Assembly (NCBI GenBank): GCA_025403435.1
Contig: CM046327.1
Location: forward strand, 13,136,218 to 13,200,217
Direction of reading: 5' to 3'
DNA length: 64,000 nt
Source of the DNA: Artocarpus heterophyllus
Lineage: Eukaryota; Streptophyta; Magnoliopsida; Rosales; Moraceae
The position numbers were made by a program, and so were the translations under genes. Numbering within the stretch: the stretch's first letter is position 1; the number at the start of each line of letters is the position of its first letter. Of this stretch, positions 1-11,200 are shown in pieces. The notes beneath the pieces are model-generated. The model saw only the letters and a program-made list of their open reading frames with translations, was not told where the DNA came from and made no database searches.

Positions 1-465
1 ATCCGGTTACGAGATCCATGGTTATTTGGTCCCATTTCCATTCTAGAATCTCAATCTTTTGTAGTTCCCCCGTCGGTTGCTGGTGTTCTGCCTTCACCTT
101 CTGACAAATAAGACATTTGCTGACAAATCGTATGATGTCATTTTTCATTCCATGCCAACAATAACACTCCTTAGGTCTTGGTACATCTTGGTAGCTCCAG
201 GATGAGTAGAGTATGGTGCTTTATGGGCTTCCTTTAATATATGCCTCTTTAATTCTTGATCATTGGGAACACATAACCAACCCTTGTAGCAGAGAATACC
301 ATCTTCCCGGATGCTAAACCTTGTTTCCTTATTTTCAAAGGCCTCGTTCCTATACTTGAGTAATGAGGAATCCGCTTCTTGTCGTTCCTTCAAGTTCTCT
401 AGGATAATCGATTGCAATGACAGATCAGCTAATCTTCCTATGATCTTCTCCATTCTTGCTTCCAA
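1..465 (-). pseudogene. Ty3/gypsy integrase N-terminal fragment (zinc finger and first catalytic Asp)
   Basis: The HHCC zinc finger of integrase can be read as HILKEAHKAPYSTHPG, followed after a frameshift near 130 by CLICQKVKAEHQ, which supplies the two Cys ligands. The sequence continues to WDQITMDLVTG near the window edge, which holds the first Asp of the DDE catalytic triad. The remainder of the domain is outside the window. The frameshift separates the His and Cys pairs, so the finger cannot be made as one protein. Confidence 0.9.
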
Positions 466-610
466 TAGGTCCTTTTAGAGAGGCTTTGATAGCCATTGTA
501 CTGTTGCATGAGAAGATGTTGCTCTACGGTTGAGCACGTCGGCTACTTAATTGGCTTTTCTAGCATGATATAGGATTACAATCATAATCTTTTACCAACA
601 TAAGCTATCT

Positions 611-905
611 TCATTGTCTCATGTTGAGTTCCTTTTGTATAAAAATGTACTTAAGACTTTGGTGGTCGGTATAAATCTCACATCTAGCTCTGGACAAATA
701 GTGACGCCAGATCTTCAATGCAAATACTACAGTCGCTAATTCCAAGTCATGCGTTGTGTAGTTCCTTTCATGATCCTTTAGTTGTCGGGATGCATACAAG
801 ATTTCTTTTTTCTTTTTCATAAGAATGTCTCCCAAGCCTTTTTTGGTGCGTCGCTGTAGATCACAAAATTTCCCAGGTTTGGGTCAGGTGTGGTTAATAC
901 CGACA
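611..905 (-). pseudogene. Ty3/gypsy RNase H fragment
   Basis: This is the RNase H domain that would degrade the RNA strand during reverse transcription. Three of the expected acidic residues can be read: Asp in [12 protein letters not shown] near 860, Glu in [13 protein letters not shown], and Asp in [13 protein letters not shown]. The block between about 611 and 905 is open and is the best-preserved part of the element. It ends at the usual QKELNMRQ boundary towards the tether and integrase, after which the frame decays between 480 and 610. Confidence 0.92.
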
Positions 906-1140
906 CACTCTTGAGTCTTCTTTTTAGTTCTTGAAAACTTTCTTTACACTTTTTAGTCTACTTATATTTTGTTGCCTTCAACGTAAAAGCTGTGAGCGGT
1001 GCTGCAATTCTAGAGAATCCTTCTACAAAACTTCAATAATAGCTAGCTAAACCAAAGAAACTCCTAATCTCAGTAACACTTGTTGGTGTAGACCACTTAT
1101 TTACCGCTTCTACTTTGGAAGGATCAACAAAAATTCTATC

Positions 1141-1521
1141 TCATGATACCACATATCCTAAGAAATGGACTTTTTCCAACCAAAATTCACATTTCAAGAA
1201 CTTAGCGAATAATCGATGTTTCCTCAACAGTTGTAGTGCAATCCTCAGATGCTCCTCATGCTCTCCTGGAGTCTTTGAATAAATCAAGATATCATCAATA
1301 AATACAATAACGAATTTGTCGAGATAATCTCTAAAAATTTGATTCATCAGATCTATAAAGGATGTTGGGGCATTAGTCAACCCGAATGGCATAATGCAAA
1401 ATTCATAATGCCCATCACATGTCCTGAATGTTGTCTTCAACACATCCTCTTCCTTGACTCGAAGCTGGTGATATTCAGAGCGCAGGTCTATCTTTGAGAC
1501 TACCGTTGCTCCCTTCAATTG
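1141..1521 (-). pseudogene. Ty3/gypsy reverse transcriptase fragment
   Basis: This stretch encodes the palm part of a retroelement reverse transcriptase. The first catalytic Asp lies in [13 protein letters not shown], followed by [13 protein letters not shown] and by the active-site box [10 protein letters not shown] with its paired Asp residues. The fingers region upstream is missing because the assembly gap begins there. A TGA closes the frame at 1141-1143, right after HFLGYVVS, where intact elements continue without a stop; RT-connection sequence continues beyond it in two frames down to about 910. Translation to the right of the gap (1622-1746) shows no RT similarity, so the gap lies at or near the element boundary or a misjoin. 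Confidence 0.93.
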
Positions 1522-1621
1522 NNNNNNNNNNNNNNNNNNNNNNNNNNNNNNNNNNNNNNNNNNNNNNNNNNNNNNNNNNNNNNNNNNNNNNNNNNNNNNN
1601 NNNNNNNNNNNNNNNNNNNNN
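1522..1621. other. Assembly gap of exactly 100 N
   Basis: One hundred consecutive N. This round number is normally a placeholder for a gap of unknown size, so distances across it are not reliable. Confidence 0.99.
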
Positions 1622-2402
1622 ATAGACACACAAAAGATTTTAGAGCTTTCAAAGCAATTTGACAAAGACAAAGAAAGTAGCAAAGTTTGACGTAGCTGGT
1701 CAAGACCAAGGCATAGGTCAATTGAGGAAACTACAGAAGTCGACACACATTCACTTTCAACTGATCACGAGAAAGTGCATAATCAACATAATGGAGAGGA
1801 TGTAAGCAAAATATATATATGTATATATATATAAATCCTCTATTGCCTTTTATTTTTATTGACAAGAATTTAATATTATCAAATTTTCTTTAATATTTGC
1901 CACCTTTAATCCTGTAGAAACTGACTCTATTATTACGTTTAGTTGTATAACCCAACAAAATATTGAAAATAAATAAACGAAACCAAACTACATGTATAAC
2001 ACAATAGCAATAACAAATATAATAATAAACAACCAACCATATCAATAAAGAGAAGATGTTATTGTATTGACCTTGACTAGATAATTTTTACAATGACACT
2101 CCATTTATATTTGTCGTTTTATTAAAACAATGTTGAATTAATAAGTCATTGCTAATGAAAAAAATATGTTATCGTAGTAATTAATGCCAAAAAAAGTTAA
2201 AAAGAAATAAACTGTACACGAAAAAAATAAAAAAATAATAATAATGTTAAGCAAATAACAATTACAAAGCAATAACATCAACAAATTCATAGCCAATTGT
2301 CAAAACGTTAAAGTACTGAATTATAACAAACGTCACTGTGGGCATTACAAGAAAACAACTATGATAAATAAATTACTTAACACTTGTGCTAAAGAACTTC
2401 TT
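1622..2402. other. AT-rich sequence between the gap and the MULE transposase
   Basis: No gene was recognised. The part next to the gap (1622-1800) reads open on the plus strand for short runs only. A TA-rich microsatellite lies at 1808-1832. This block may include the 3' end of the Mutator-like element; no terminal inverted repeat could be matched by eye. Confidence 0.5.
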
Positions 2403-4137
2403 CTATTTTTTGTTATGCCCTAAACGACCACAACGTCCACATCGATTATGCTTTTTAAATTCACCTGATGAAATGAAAAACGTTGCTTTTTCCTAGAAAC
2501 TAGAGGTAAAACTTTTGATTATAGAATTATTTCAGCAAGTCTTGAATTCTTGTAAAAGTCACCAACATAGTTCTAGAAATTCAAATTGCTCCTCATAAGA
2601 ACAACATGGAAACTGATCAACTTGCCAAGCTTTGCAGCTGCATGTCCTTGGAACCAAATTAACGACGTATTCCAAGTCACCATCAATAACATGATACACA
2701 ACTACATAAATTTGGAGTTCCTAAAAAATAAAGCAAAGATAACAATTCATCAATAGTCTAAAAAAGATAACAAAATCATTAGAAATATATGTATAAAACT
2801 ATATAATTCATTAACTTTAGTTAATATAATACTTGCGTATAAAGTGCGAGAAAGTTATATGGTGTCCTCATTTTGTAAAAGATTGTAAAGTTGCCCGCAG
2901 ATACATTCCTATGTTCATTAAACCACTTCGAAAGCATTTGAAAATGCAATTCATGACTTCAGATATGTTTGTATTCATTATATTGTTCCTGCTACGTTCA
3001 CAACATAACCAGCTTTCATGAGGTATGATCGCATATATATGGAGATTCATGCTATCTAAACGGCACATATATCTATGAAAATCTTCTTTTGAATTTGCCC
3101 TAGCACATTGATTAAAAACATCTTCAATCTCTGGTCCCTTGAAAGGTGTTTTTATGTTTTTTCAATAAAATGAAATGAACAAATACCATGATACGCCTCC
3201 GGAAATGCTCTTTCAATTGCCTATGCTGTCATGCCTATCCGAGACTATAACCAAGTTTTCACGACAATTTACAGTCTCCCTTAACTTTTCCATAAAATCA
3301 ATACCATGAATCATCATTTTCAGAGTCAACAATGGCAAATTCAAGCGGGAAAATTTGATTATTCGTCTAGTGTGCTCGCAATCATTAACATACTATTGTA
3401 TTTGTTCTTTAAAATGGTTCTATCTACTGATATAAAGGATGACAATAACGCCACCGCGAATGGAAGTAGCCATTGGCAAGAAAAAAATATTTAAATTTTC
3501 CCTCTGCCTTGGTCTCAACGGTCGAAGTTGATCCTGATCAAAGTAATAATAGTGTTATTATTTTACTCATGACAAAGTAATTATCATATTGACTTGGCCA
3601 ACAATTTTTTTTTTTTTTAAAAAGGCCAATGTGAATGTATAATTGTAAACAAAAAACTTAAAAAGAGACAAAGTAATTATCATATGGACTTGATCAATTA
3701 TTTAACATAGAAAAACATGCCAACGTGAATATAATTATAAACAAAACATAAAAAGACTAATAAAAGATAAAATAACAACAACAACAACAAAAAACCAGGA
3801 TTGGTAGCAGATGTGCAGCACAATAAGAAGGTAACAAGCTATAGAACTCTTTAGGACTCGGATTTCAATCGCCAAATCAAGGGCCCTCCATGCTTCATGA
3901 AAACTAACATGTACACCTAAATCTGACCACATGTAATCGATAATGTCATGCGTTTGAGTCTTGTCAATACCAATTTTTTTAAACAATCCATCCAAACATT
4001 TGCTAACGAAAAAGCTGCTAGCTTGACGATAATCAGATTATACAATATCAAGGGAACATGTATGTGTAGATTCATACTTCCTAACAATCCACAAACCCCC
4101 TTTTTTGTACTTTGAAGCTTGAAGGAACCGCTTATAG
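2403..4137 (-). pseudogene. MULE transposase, central and C-terminal part (DDE, SWIM, zinc knuckle)
   Basis: From high to low coordinates: a segment with WIVRKYESTHTCSLDIV and then DIIDYMWSDLGVHVSFHEAW (about 3870-4120), matching the region before the catalytic domain; VDRTILKNKYNSMLMIAS and AIVDSENDDSW (about 3300-3440), the catalytic DDE neighbourhood of MuDR transposases; LVIVSDRH with a catalytic Asp, then AIERAFPEAYHGIC (about 3190-3260); NTNISEVMNCIFK (about 2950); a SWIM finger VPRTCSCKAWQVDQFPC (about 2615-2670) in which the final His ligand is not seen; and CGRCGRLGHNKK before the stop at 2403. The pieces lie in different frames with several stops, so this is a pseudogene. It would have cut and joined DNA at element ends in the nucleus. 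Confidence 0.85.
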
Positions 4138-6483
4138 TGTCACGTCCCAAAGTACGAGAGGTAACGTGGTAGATTAATTAAGTTAATTAAACTATATTTT
4201 TGATTAAAATCACCAATTAAATGATTTGGGTTATTTTGAAAGACGTAATAATACAAAAACATTCTAAAGCATTTATAGTTATTTAAAACCGTAGAACATA
4301 AAACAAAATATTAGGAATAATAAAATATAAGTCGGGCCCCATCGGACTCACATCAGTGCACACACATGGTATCGACAATAAAATACAATCACAATCTAAT
4401 AGGAAAGATAGATATTAAAATTATACATGCCTTGAATTAGATTAAGCAATAACCTAAAACAGTATTCCTATAACCCACTTGTTACCTTGTTGCCTCCCTG
4501 TCGATCCTAAGCCATAATCCACCTAGGGGAAAGGTTTTAAAAATAGATAAAGAAAATGTAAGCGGAAGACTCCGTAGGGCTAAAGGTCCAAAAGAAAACA
4601 TTTTATTGAATATAATATTCTACCATAGACAAAGGTTATAAAAATTATAAATTAAAATTCGTTAAACTCATACTTACTATCTTGCTCTTCCTCATCCAAA
4701 TCTAACCTAGGTTGAGCTTTGAAAACATTAAATCAATGTTAGGTCTGTTGTAACATAAGAATTATAAATTACCATAAATAAACCTAAAAATTTATTCTTG
4801 CCATTAATCCATTAGTCATTCGTAAATTTGACTTATTATTTAGTTTTTGGCAAAGCCATCATAATCACCATTGTAGTGGCCCAGCTAGGTTTCGAGACTT
4901 GCTCCCAAGGTCACACTCTCTACGACCCGATCTCTATGGATGGCATCATGTTCTTTTATTTCCTTTCGGACGGCGTCAATATCGTGTCCGGTATTATGTT
5001 ATCATTTAGGTTTCACCTTACCGAGTATTCTTATGTACATTCATTATTTGATTCCATTATGATTATTTGTTTTCATCAAGTAATGTAATCACTAAGTAAC
5101 CCATCTAAAATTATCTCTTAAACTTATTTTGAAAGACATCACTTTGAAAGAGGTTATTTTGTGGAAAAAACCATTTGAAAGAATCCTTTGAAACCAAAAA
5201 CATTAAAATCATGCTACCAAAGGAAGGGTAGAAGTCCTACCTAAAATCCTGCCCATGTCCTAGTACTGCAGTCCTAGTCCCGCGTACTCAGCGTCCATGG
5301 AACCACGCACAACTTTAAATGTAACTAAGTCCATCAATATTTAGCTTAGGATATTCTACATTACTTAGCTATTTCATGGTGTCTTAGTTTACCATTGAAA
5401 ATTCTTAGAGTCATTCTATAAAGTTTAAAAACTCATCTAGGTTGAAAACAATGAAGACAAGTGAAAAACGTTCATTTCTTATAAATGCGATGGAAATCGG
5501 GCCTGTTCGAACTGTCTGTACCGGCTTGCCAAAACTGCAATAGTTCAGCCTACCGGCCCTGCCGATGATATGAATCCGACTTGCCGAACTCATAATCTGG
5601 CCTACCAATACTCAAGATCGGCCTGTCGAACTGAAAAATTCTAGAAAGTTCAGATTCGAGTCTCGGCCCTCTCGAGCTTGAAATCTCAGTACTAAACCTG
5701 TTTATCAATTCCCAGACGTAGAAAACATTCATAGATGGTAGCAAAATATGAATAGAATGCAATTAAATAAGTTTAAACAATATTTACATAGAAAATCTCA
5801 AAGGACTTCAAAAATAGGAAAGAATAGAAAAAAATGGTGATCCAATCATTGTTTGTGAAATCAAGCCTAGATTCGAGTTGTTTGAGTCCCATTAACTTAG
5901 ATTTAAGGTTTCCCAAGCTATAGAAACTCGGATTACAACAATTTTAAAGAAATTGAAAAAAATTGAAAAAAGTTTTAAAAATTGGAAAATAACAAACTAA
6001 CATCGGATCCAAGCTTGAAATCAAGTTGGTGGAAGCTCAATCCTGCTCTTAGCTTCCATCTAGCTGAAGATCCTAGCTTGAGCTCAATGTTGAATCAAAA
6101 TTTGAGAGGGAAAGAAGAGAGTGGACGAGCAGAGAGGAAAGAGAGAGAGTGTGTGCTAGAGTGGGAGAGGGAGAGATTGAGAGAATGAGGAGAGAAGAGA
6201 GGGAGAGAGAAAATAAATAGAGGGGGGGAGGAGGTAAAACCAGAGAGGAAAACCATGTGCGTCCACAGTTTTACAAAAAGGATGTATTTTGGCCTTTGAC
6301 AAATTGTTTGTTTTAGAATTCAAAATGGCAAATGTAAATAATAAAATAATTTAAAGTAATTTGAAGTTCAAATTGATTGGGAAATCATCACAAAATAATT
6401 AGATTAAAACAAATTACAAATTTGACACATTAATTCATCATTTCGCATACTAATCATACTTAATTAAGTTTCTGGACGTTACA
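4138..6483 (-). mobile_element. Solo LTR (2346 bp) of a long-LTR retrotransposon, nested in the MULE
   Basis: The block begins TGTCACGTCCC and ends GGACGTTACA on the plus strand, that is TG...CA with near-inverted ends, and is flanked by a perfect 5-bp duplication TATAG (4133-4137 and 6484-6488). No coding sequence or second LTR is present, so it is a solo LTR left by recombination. It is the reverse-complement relative of the element at 12773-14934: both share the terminal sequences, a CT/GA-rich stretch after a TATTTA box (here about 6080-6225) and a zone of repeated GCCGAA-like motifs (here about 5500-5640, strongly decayed). The ORFs within it are not coding. Confidence 0.9.
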
Positions 6484-6770
6484 TATAGTCCCTATCAATA
6501 CAAACAACAACGCATGCATATTTGATAGATTTTTCATTTTGATCTCAAAATTATAGTTAATTGTCACTAAATGGGCTGCCTTCATCAAATGTCTCCTTGC
6601 TAGTAAACATACGCTTCTCTTTAATATCAAAACCATATGGAAGATTCTCAATGTCCACATTTTCAACCGACATGTCATCTTAGTAGAAAAAATCAATCTG
6701 CGCTCCCAAACACATTAACATCATGAAGAAATTCTTCAACATTACGATCCGTATCGTCGTCCAAATCCAT
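6484..6770 (-). pseudogene. MULE transposase, N-terminal part
   Basis: This is the upstream half of the split MULE transposase. A possible start ATG is at 6768-6770 and opens an acidic leader (MDLDDDTDRNVEEFLHDV), as is common in MuDR proteins. Further down it reads RRHLMKAAHLVTINYNFEIK, similar to the N-terminal DNA-binding region of these transposases. Stops near 6690 and frameshifts break it. The first TATAG target duplication of the nested LTR (6484-6488) closes the segment. Confidence 0.7.
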
Positions 6771-7376
6771 GTCTAATAGAAACAACAATGCTTTAACAAT
6801 TTGTGCACTAGCAATATGTTAATATGAGAAGAACACAAACTAAATTATAGATTAAAAAATGAAACAACAATTTAAAAAGCACTTAAAAGCAATGAAAAAA
6901 AAAAAACATAACAGAGCAATAAAAAGACAACAATACAAGAACATAGAGATCAACGATATGAACGATATACATACCAAAACAATTCCAACGTAGAAAGAAT
7001 GACAGAAAATGAAAAGCCAACAAGTGAAATCAATAAAATCAGAAAACCACATAAGCAGTTATATAAAAAAAAAAAAAACAAGAGGGAATGAAATTTAAGA
7101 GGGAAAAAGATTGAAAAAGTGAAATCAAGTTTTTTTTTTTTGTAAGTTTTAATTATCCATCATCTGTAAGTGGATGAATTCTAAACAACCCACTAACAGT
7201 TTTCCCAAAAAAAAAAAAAAAAAAAACTGCCAATAAAGGGTATTACAGGAAAAATTAAACAGAATAACTGAAAAAAATGGGATAAAATTACAATATTGTT
7301 ACTTGAAAACAAATCCTAAATGTAGAGCTTAACAGTGGTAGTGTAAATATCACTATTTTAAACTCGAATTTTATTT
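6771..7376. other. AT-rich spacer with poly(A)/poly(T) runs
   Basis: No gene recognised. It would include the 5' flank of the MULE. A-runs lie at 6895-6905, 7067-7079 and 7206-7226, and a T-run at 7129-7141. Confidence 0.5.
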
Positions 7377-7600
7377 ATGCTACAAAATATTAAAAGTTTT
7401 ATACCACAAACTTGGTGCATGTCTTTTCAGGATATTTTCAGATGTCATTCTGAAACATTTTCTTCCCTTCAAGGCATGGTTTTCTATGTTCCTCTAAGAC
7501 ATTTTCCGATATCCCTCCAGAACATGCTCTTTGTGTCCCTTCAATACTCTTTCAGGTGCCCATGGAAGACATTTTTCAGTGTCTCAATGTGACATTTTTT
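7377..7600 (+). repeat. Decayed tandem array, unit about 24-26 bp
   Basis: The phrase GACATTTTYCGRTRTCCCTYC recurs about seven times with heavy divergence (for example at about 7430, 7450, 7498, 7522, 7545, 7568 and 7588). Reading it as protein yields short repeats, but there is no sign of coding. It directly precedes the S16-like fragment. Confidence 0.55.
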
Positions 7601-7908
7601 CTCTCTTTTCTCTCACCACGCATTCTCCTCCTTGCCGCTGCTGGCTCACCTTCGGTACCAGCAACGTCTATGGCATCCAAAAAACAACAAAACAAAGTAA
7701 TAAAACTGCAAACAATGACGACGACGACAACAACAAAACTCAAAAATAACAACCAAACTAATAGGAAAAAGAATATAAACAATGACGACAACGTCAAAAC
7801 TCAAATGAAGAACTCTAGCGAAGCGTAATCGCGATCTCTCTTATGCTAGTTCCGTCACTGACAAGGACAGAATTCTTCTCTGTCGTGTTTCTTCGTCTTC
7901 AGATTTGG

Positions 7909-8098
7909 ACGGCCGCCCCTCTGAAAAAGTCAGTCCAGTGCTTCGGCTAGAAGAAAACAATGGTGACTATTGCAAGCGTAGCCACGGGCGCAGCCTGATG
8001 ACGTTGTAGAGCTGGTGATCCTCCTCGAACACCACAGTTTCGCGGGCATCAATATGAGGATCTGCATCAAGGGCGGCGGACATACCTCTCAGATCTAC
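7909..8098 (+). pseudogene. RPS16: Fragment of cytosolic ribosomal protein S16 (uS9) coding sequence
   Basis: Ribosomal protein S16 is part of the 40S subunit. Here, three stretches of its N-terminal half are recognisable on the plus strand: TAAPLKK then VQCFG*KKT (about 7909-7960, with a stop where Arg is expected), YCKRSHGRSLM (about 7969-8000), and, after an internal deletion of roughly 20 codons, ELVILLEHHSFAGINMRIC followed by IKGGGHTSQIY (about 8008-8098). The last block matches the invariant FAGVDMRIRVKGGGHTSQIY of the family. The similarity stops abruptly after QIY, about residue 85 of roughly 145. Frame changes, a stop and the deletion show a dead copy. It could be a processed pseudogene or a fragment captured by a transposon; the neighbouring tandem array favours the latter. 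Confidence 0.85.
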
Positions 8099-8310
8099 GG
8101 TGGACGTTCCTCTCGAAGCATTTGATATTGCTGCTATCGTCATTGCTCTAATGAGCCAAAAGTTTTTTCTTCCCCATCGACGGCGTCATGGAAGGAGCCT
8201 TCGCAAGAGATGATTCCTTCCTCCAACCGGCGCTTGTTTGTCTCAACATCGTGGAGGGGATGTGACTAAATCCGTCTACTACGGCACTGTCTCCGGGGAA
8301 TCAGAAAGAA
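8099..8310 (+). other. GC-rich gene-like island after the S16 fragment
   Basis: Base composition stays far more GC-rich than the surroundings, but no open frame of useful length and no recognised protein is seen. It may be further captured exon material fused to the S16 piece. Confidence 0.35.
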
Positions 8311-8405
8311 AAAGAGGAGAGAGAGAGAGTTGGGGAAATTTAAAGAAATAGAGAGAGAAGGGAGAGAGAGGAGGAGAAGGGGGAGAAAAAAGAAAAAGAA
8401 CAAAT
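8311..8405 (+). repeat. Purine-rich (GA)n-like low-complexity tract
   Basis: Almost pure A/G for about 90 bases, with GAGAGA and GGAGAA runs. It closes the GC-rich island on its right side. Confidence 0.85.
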
Positions 8406-8876
8406 AATATCATATGTGCATTCTATAACTTTATTTGTGGCATAAATTTTTAAAGTTTTATATTTTGTGTCATAAATAATTATATTGATATAAAAGATAG
8501 CATATTATATAATTTTCTTTATATAATTTATGTCAATAAAAAATAATTGTAAAGAATGTCATTCCACGCCACCTTATCACATTATATTTAAATATCAGCT
8601 ATATCCTCAAGTAATGGTACATCTTCCTTGATTTTTTGTTTGGTATCTGATATCCGCTAAAGATATAGTCTGGTGTCCAGTATCCATCATGACTACCGAT
8701 AAGTATTTGGCTAAAACCCTAATTTATGGTGGCGCCAACCACCAAAATACTGAAAAAAAAAAAAACAAAAAAATTACTAAAATATTTCCAAAAAATCACA
8801 AAACCACATAATTAGGGAAAAAATATTCCAAAGAAAATCAAGGAAAAGAAAGGAAAAAAAAAAAAAAAAAAAAAAA

Positions 8877-9105
8877 CGTCCACCTCCGTGGAGGAGAGCT
8901 CCGTTGCAGCGGAGATTTATTGGTCCAGGAGAGATCTCCCCACGTAAGTTCAGGAAGCCATAGATCTCCTCACACGATGACCGTGATGGACGAGATGTCT
9001 CATCGTTTCCGACACACAGTCATGATTCTCAATGGATATTTGCGTAGCCTCGATGCTGTGGTTACAAATCGACGAGGTCTACAAATGATACAACCGTGTT
9101 TTTAG
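8877..9105 (+). other. GC-rich island, function unknown
   Basis: A block of balanced composition with repeated GAGATCTCC motifs follows a 24-base A-run. The plus frame from 8920 to 9105 is open for 61 codons, but the protein resembles nothing I recognise. Its layout (array, A-rich tract, island with AGATCTCC) resembles 43613-44480. Confidence 0.35.
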
Positions 9106-10689
9106 CCCATTTTGACTCTAAAAACTTGATAGCATCATTATAACACAAAGAGAGGGACTTTTGGGGATGAATTTTTGAAGGAAAAACCTAGATTTTTTAG
9201 CACAAAATTGAGAGAAAAAGGAGAGAGATCAAGAGGTCTTTTGCTTGGATTTTCTTAAAGATCTTCATCAACACTGCTCCTAGTTTACCAATATGAGTTG
9301 TAACGTTGCTAAAGTTTATGTTTTTATTTTAAATTTCAACTATGTTTAGCTAAATATTTTGTAATTAAAGGTGAATTCAAAGCCTTAGACATGTTTGTAT
9401 AATTGATTATATGAATTATTCTCCAGATTTTTAGTTGAAATTCTTTATGTTTCACTAAAAGTGCTGCTCATAGCTGATTTATTGTGTTATTTGGGGTGGT
9501 CAACCAAATGAAACTTTGAATTTGCTCAATGCTAGATTAGAAACTTTGATCCATAATTGTCATATTTTTTTAACCATAAGTAGCACAATGTCGTCACTGA
9601 TTATAGTTAAGTTTTCATGTGATTCCATGTGATATATAACCTAGGTTAAAGGAACAGAGCTTGTGTGTTTATTACCTAGATCAACCTATTTTTTTCAGCA
9701 TAATGCTTCCATTAGATTAAATTTAGAGAATTTATTCTAGGTTTTTTAATGGAAAGAGATTTAGTGAAGAGCTTATTTTACTGAACTACAAAGTAAGGAA
9801 AGATCAGGATAATAGAACTTGTTGCTATCTACGGTTGTTAATGTCAACGGAAAATTTGAGAATAATTTTAAGATTAATTACATAAACATTGTCGAATGGT
9901 GGATAATGAACCTTTAACCCATTTTATTATTGTTGTTTTTAATCCTTAAAATTTTATACTCGTTTATTTATTTTGTTTTGTGAATTTAAATTTTCTGTAA
10001 TTTAATTAATCAAATCAAAACCCCCTTTCATTATAAAAAATATAAAAAAAAAACAAATTTTTTAAACTCAATCCTTTACGAGAATGACCCTTGCTTACTA
10101 TTGTACTCAATAATGTTCATTATAAACCCAGGAAACTTTTATCTTTTGATGGGTCCATCTAGATCATGTTAGCTATAAATGGAGTTTTGTTCGAATAAGA
10201 GAAATAATAGAACTTTGTGATGAAATAGTTAAGACGATAAAATGAAACTTATCCGAAGCCAACTATGGATAAACTATAAGGATACAAATAATATACGAGA
10301 TCATGGATAAGATTGATTAGAGTCACATAAATCGGTATACTACCAAGAGTGCAGCTTTTAGTCTATAATAGAAGGACGTCTAAATTGATAATAATTAATG
10401 AAAAAAATGGGACTACTTTATTTATAATTGTAGGAGCTTGATCATATATATCTATTGAGTCACTAACTTCTGTTACGTATTGAGTGAAAGTTGAATACTA
10501 TAGGTAATCCATGAGGTATTTTTTTGGGGTATATTGGGCTTGAACCTTGAGTGCATAATAGTGGGATATTTACAGCAGCTACCACCTATAATAGTTGTGG
10601 ATCAGTACATGCCACTCTTTAAAATATATTCAGCTTTTTTGCTATGTGGAACAACAAATATTAGATTAAGAAGACCAAAATACTCTTAA

Positions 10690-11200
10690 ACAAGTTGAGG
10701 ATTTGTTTTATAGGGTTTTCGTTTTTCCCCAACTTCCTTCATCTTCTCTCTCTTTGCCTCTCAACCACCCTCCCTCTTTCACCTTCATATCTCTTCCTTT
10801 CTCCGCAACTAGCTAAAGCTACTCGTGGTGAAACAGTAGCCATTGTCGCTCGCAATGAATTTCGCTATGAAAAAGAAACTCAAATCCATGGAAGTCGGCA
10901 AGCGGATTAAGAGGTGTTTCGTAGGGCATCCATCATTCTGCAACTTCTCTGGGAGTAGGGTGATCTCTATACTTTGATGACAAAGGTGCTTTCATCTCTC
11001 TCTTTCTCTCTTCGCAATATCGCCAATTTGCAACTTTTTATGCTCTGTCATCATTGCCTTGACACATCTCGATGCTAGTGCGAAGACATCCCCATTCCAC
11101 GACGATGGAGTTCGCTATGATTGTCGTGGTCTTTCTATGCGACTTCATCCACGCATCTAGTTCCTTCCCATGAGATCCAAGATTTCACAATGAAAATCGC
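10690..11200 (+). other. CT-rich leader-like and GC-rich island, function unknown
   Basis: The sequence looks like a transcribed leader (CT-rich 10730-10800) followed by a mixed-composition block. Open frames are short, and no product is recognised. Confidence 0.3.

Larger units (their letters stand above)
1..1521 (-). mobile_element. Degenerate Ty3/gypsy retrotransposon pol region (left edge, truncated)
   Basis: The minus strand carries, in 5' to 3' order from high to low coordinates, reverse transcriptase, RNase H and the start of integrase. This RT-RH-IN order is that of Ty3/gypsy elements. The frame is broken: there are in-frame stops near 1141, 1040 and 960, a one-base shift near 1080, and another shift near 130, so it cannot code for a working polyprotein. 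It runs off the left edge just past the first catalytic Asp of integrase and is cut on the other side by the N gap. The integrase linker and zinc-finger wording resembles chromoviruses of the Del/Tekay type; that lineage call is a recollection, not a computed placement. Confidence 0.93.
2403..6770 (-). mobile_element. Decayed Mutator-like (MULE) transposase locus, split by a solo LTR
   Basis: The minus strand carries the pieces of a plant MuDR-type transposase in the right order: acidic N-terminal segment (6770 downward), DNA-binding region, DDE catalytic region, SWIM zinc finger and C-terminal CCHC-like knuckle ending at a TAG (2403-2405). Many stops and frameshifts show it is dead. The coding region is interrupted at 4133-6488 by a solo LTR with a TATAG target duplication. 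Reading across the excised LTR restores codon phase at the insertion point, which shows the LTR landed in a then continuous transposase region. Terminal inverted repeats and a 9-bp target duplication were not found. Confidence 0.85.
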
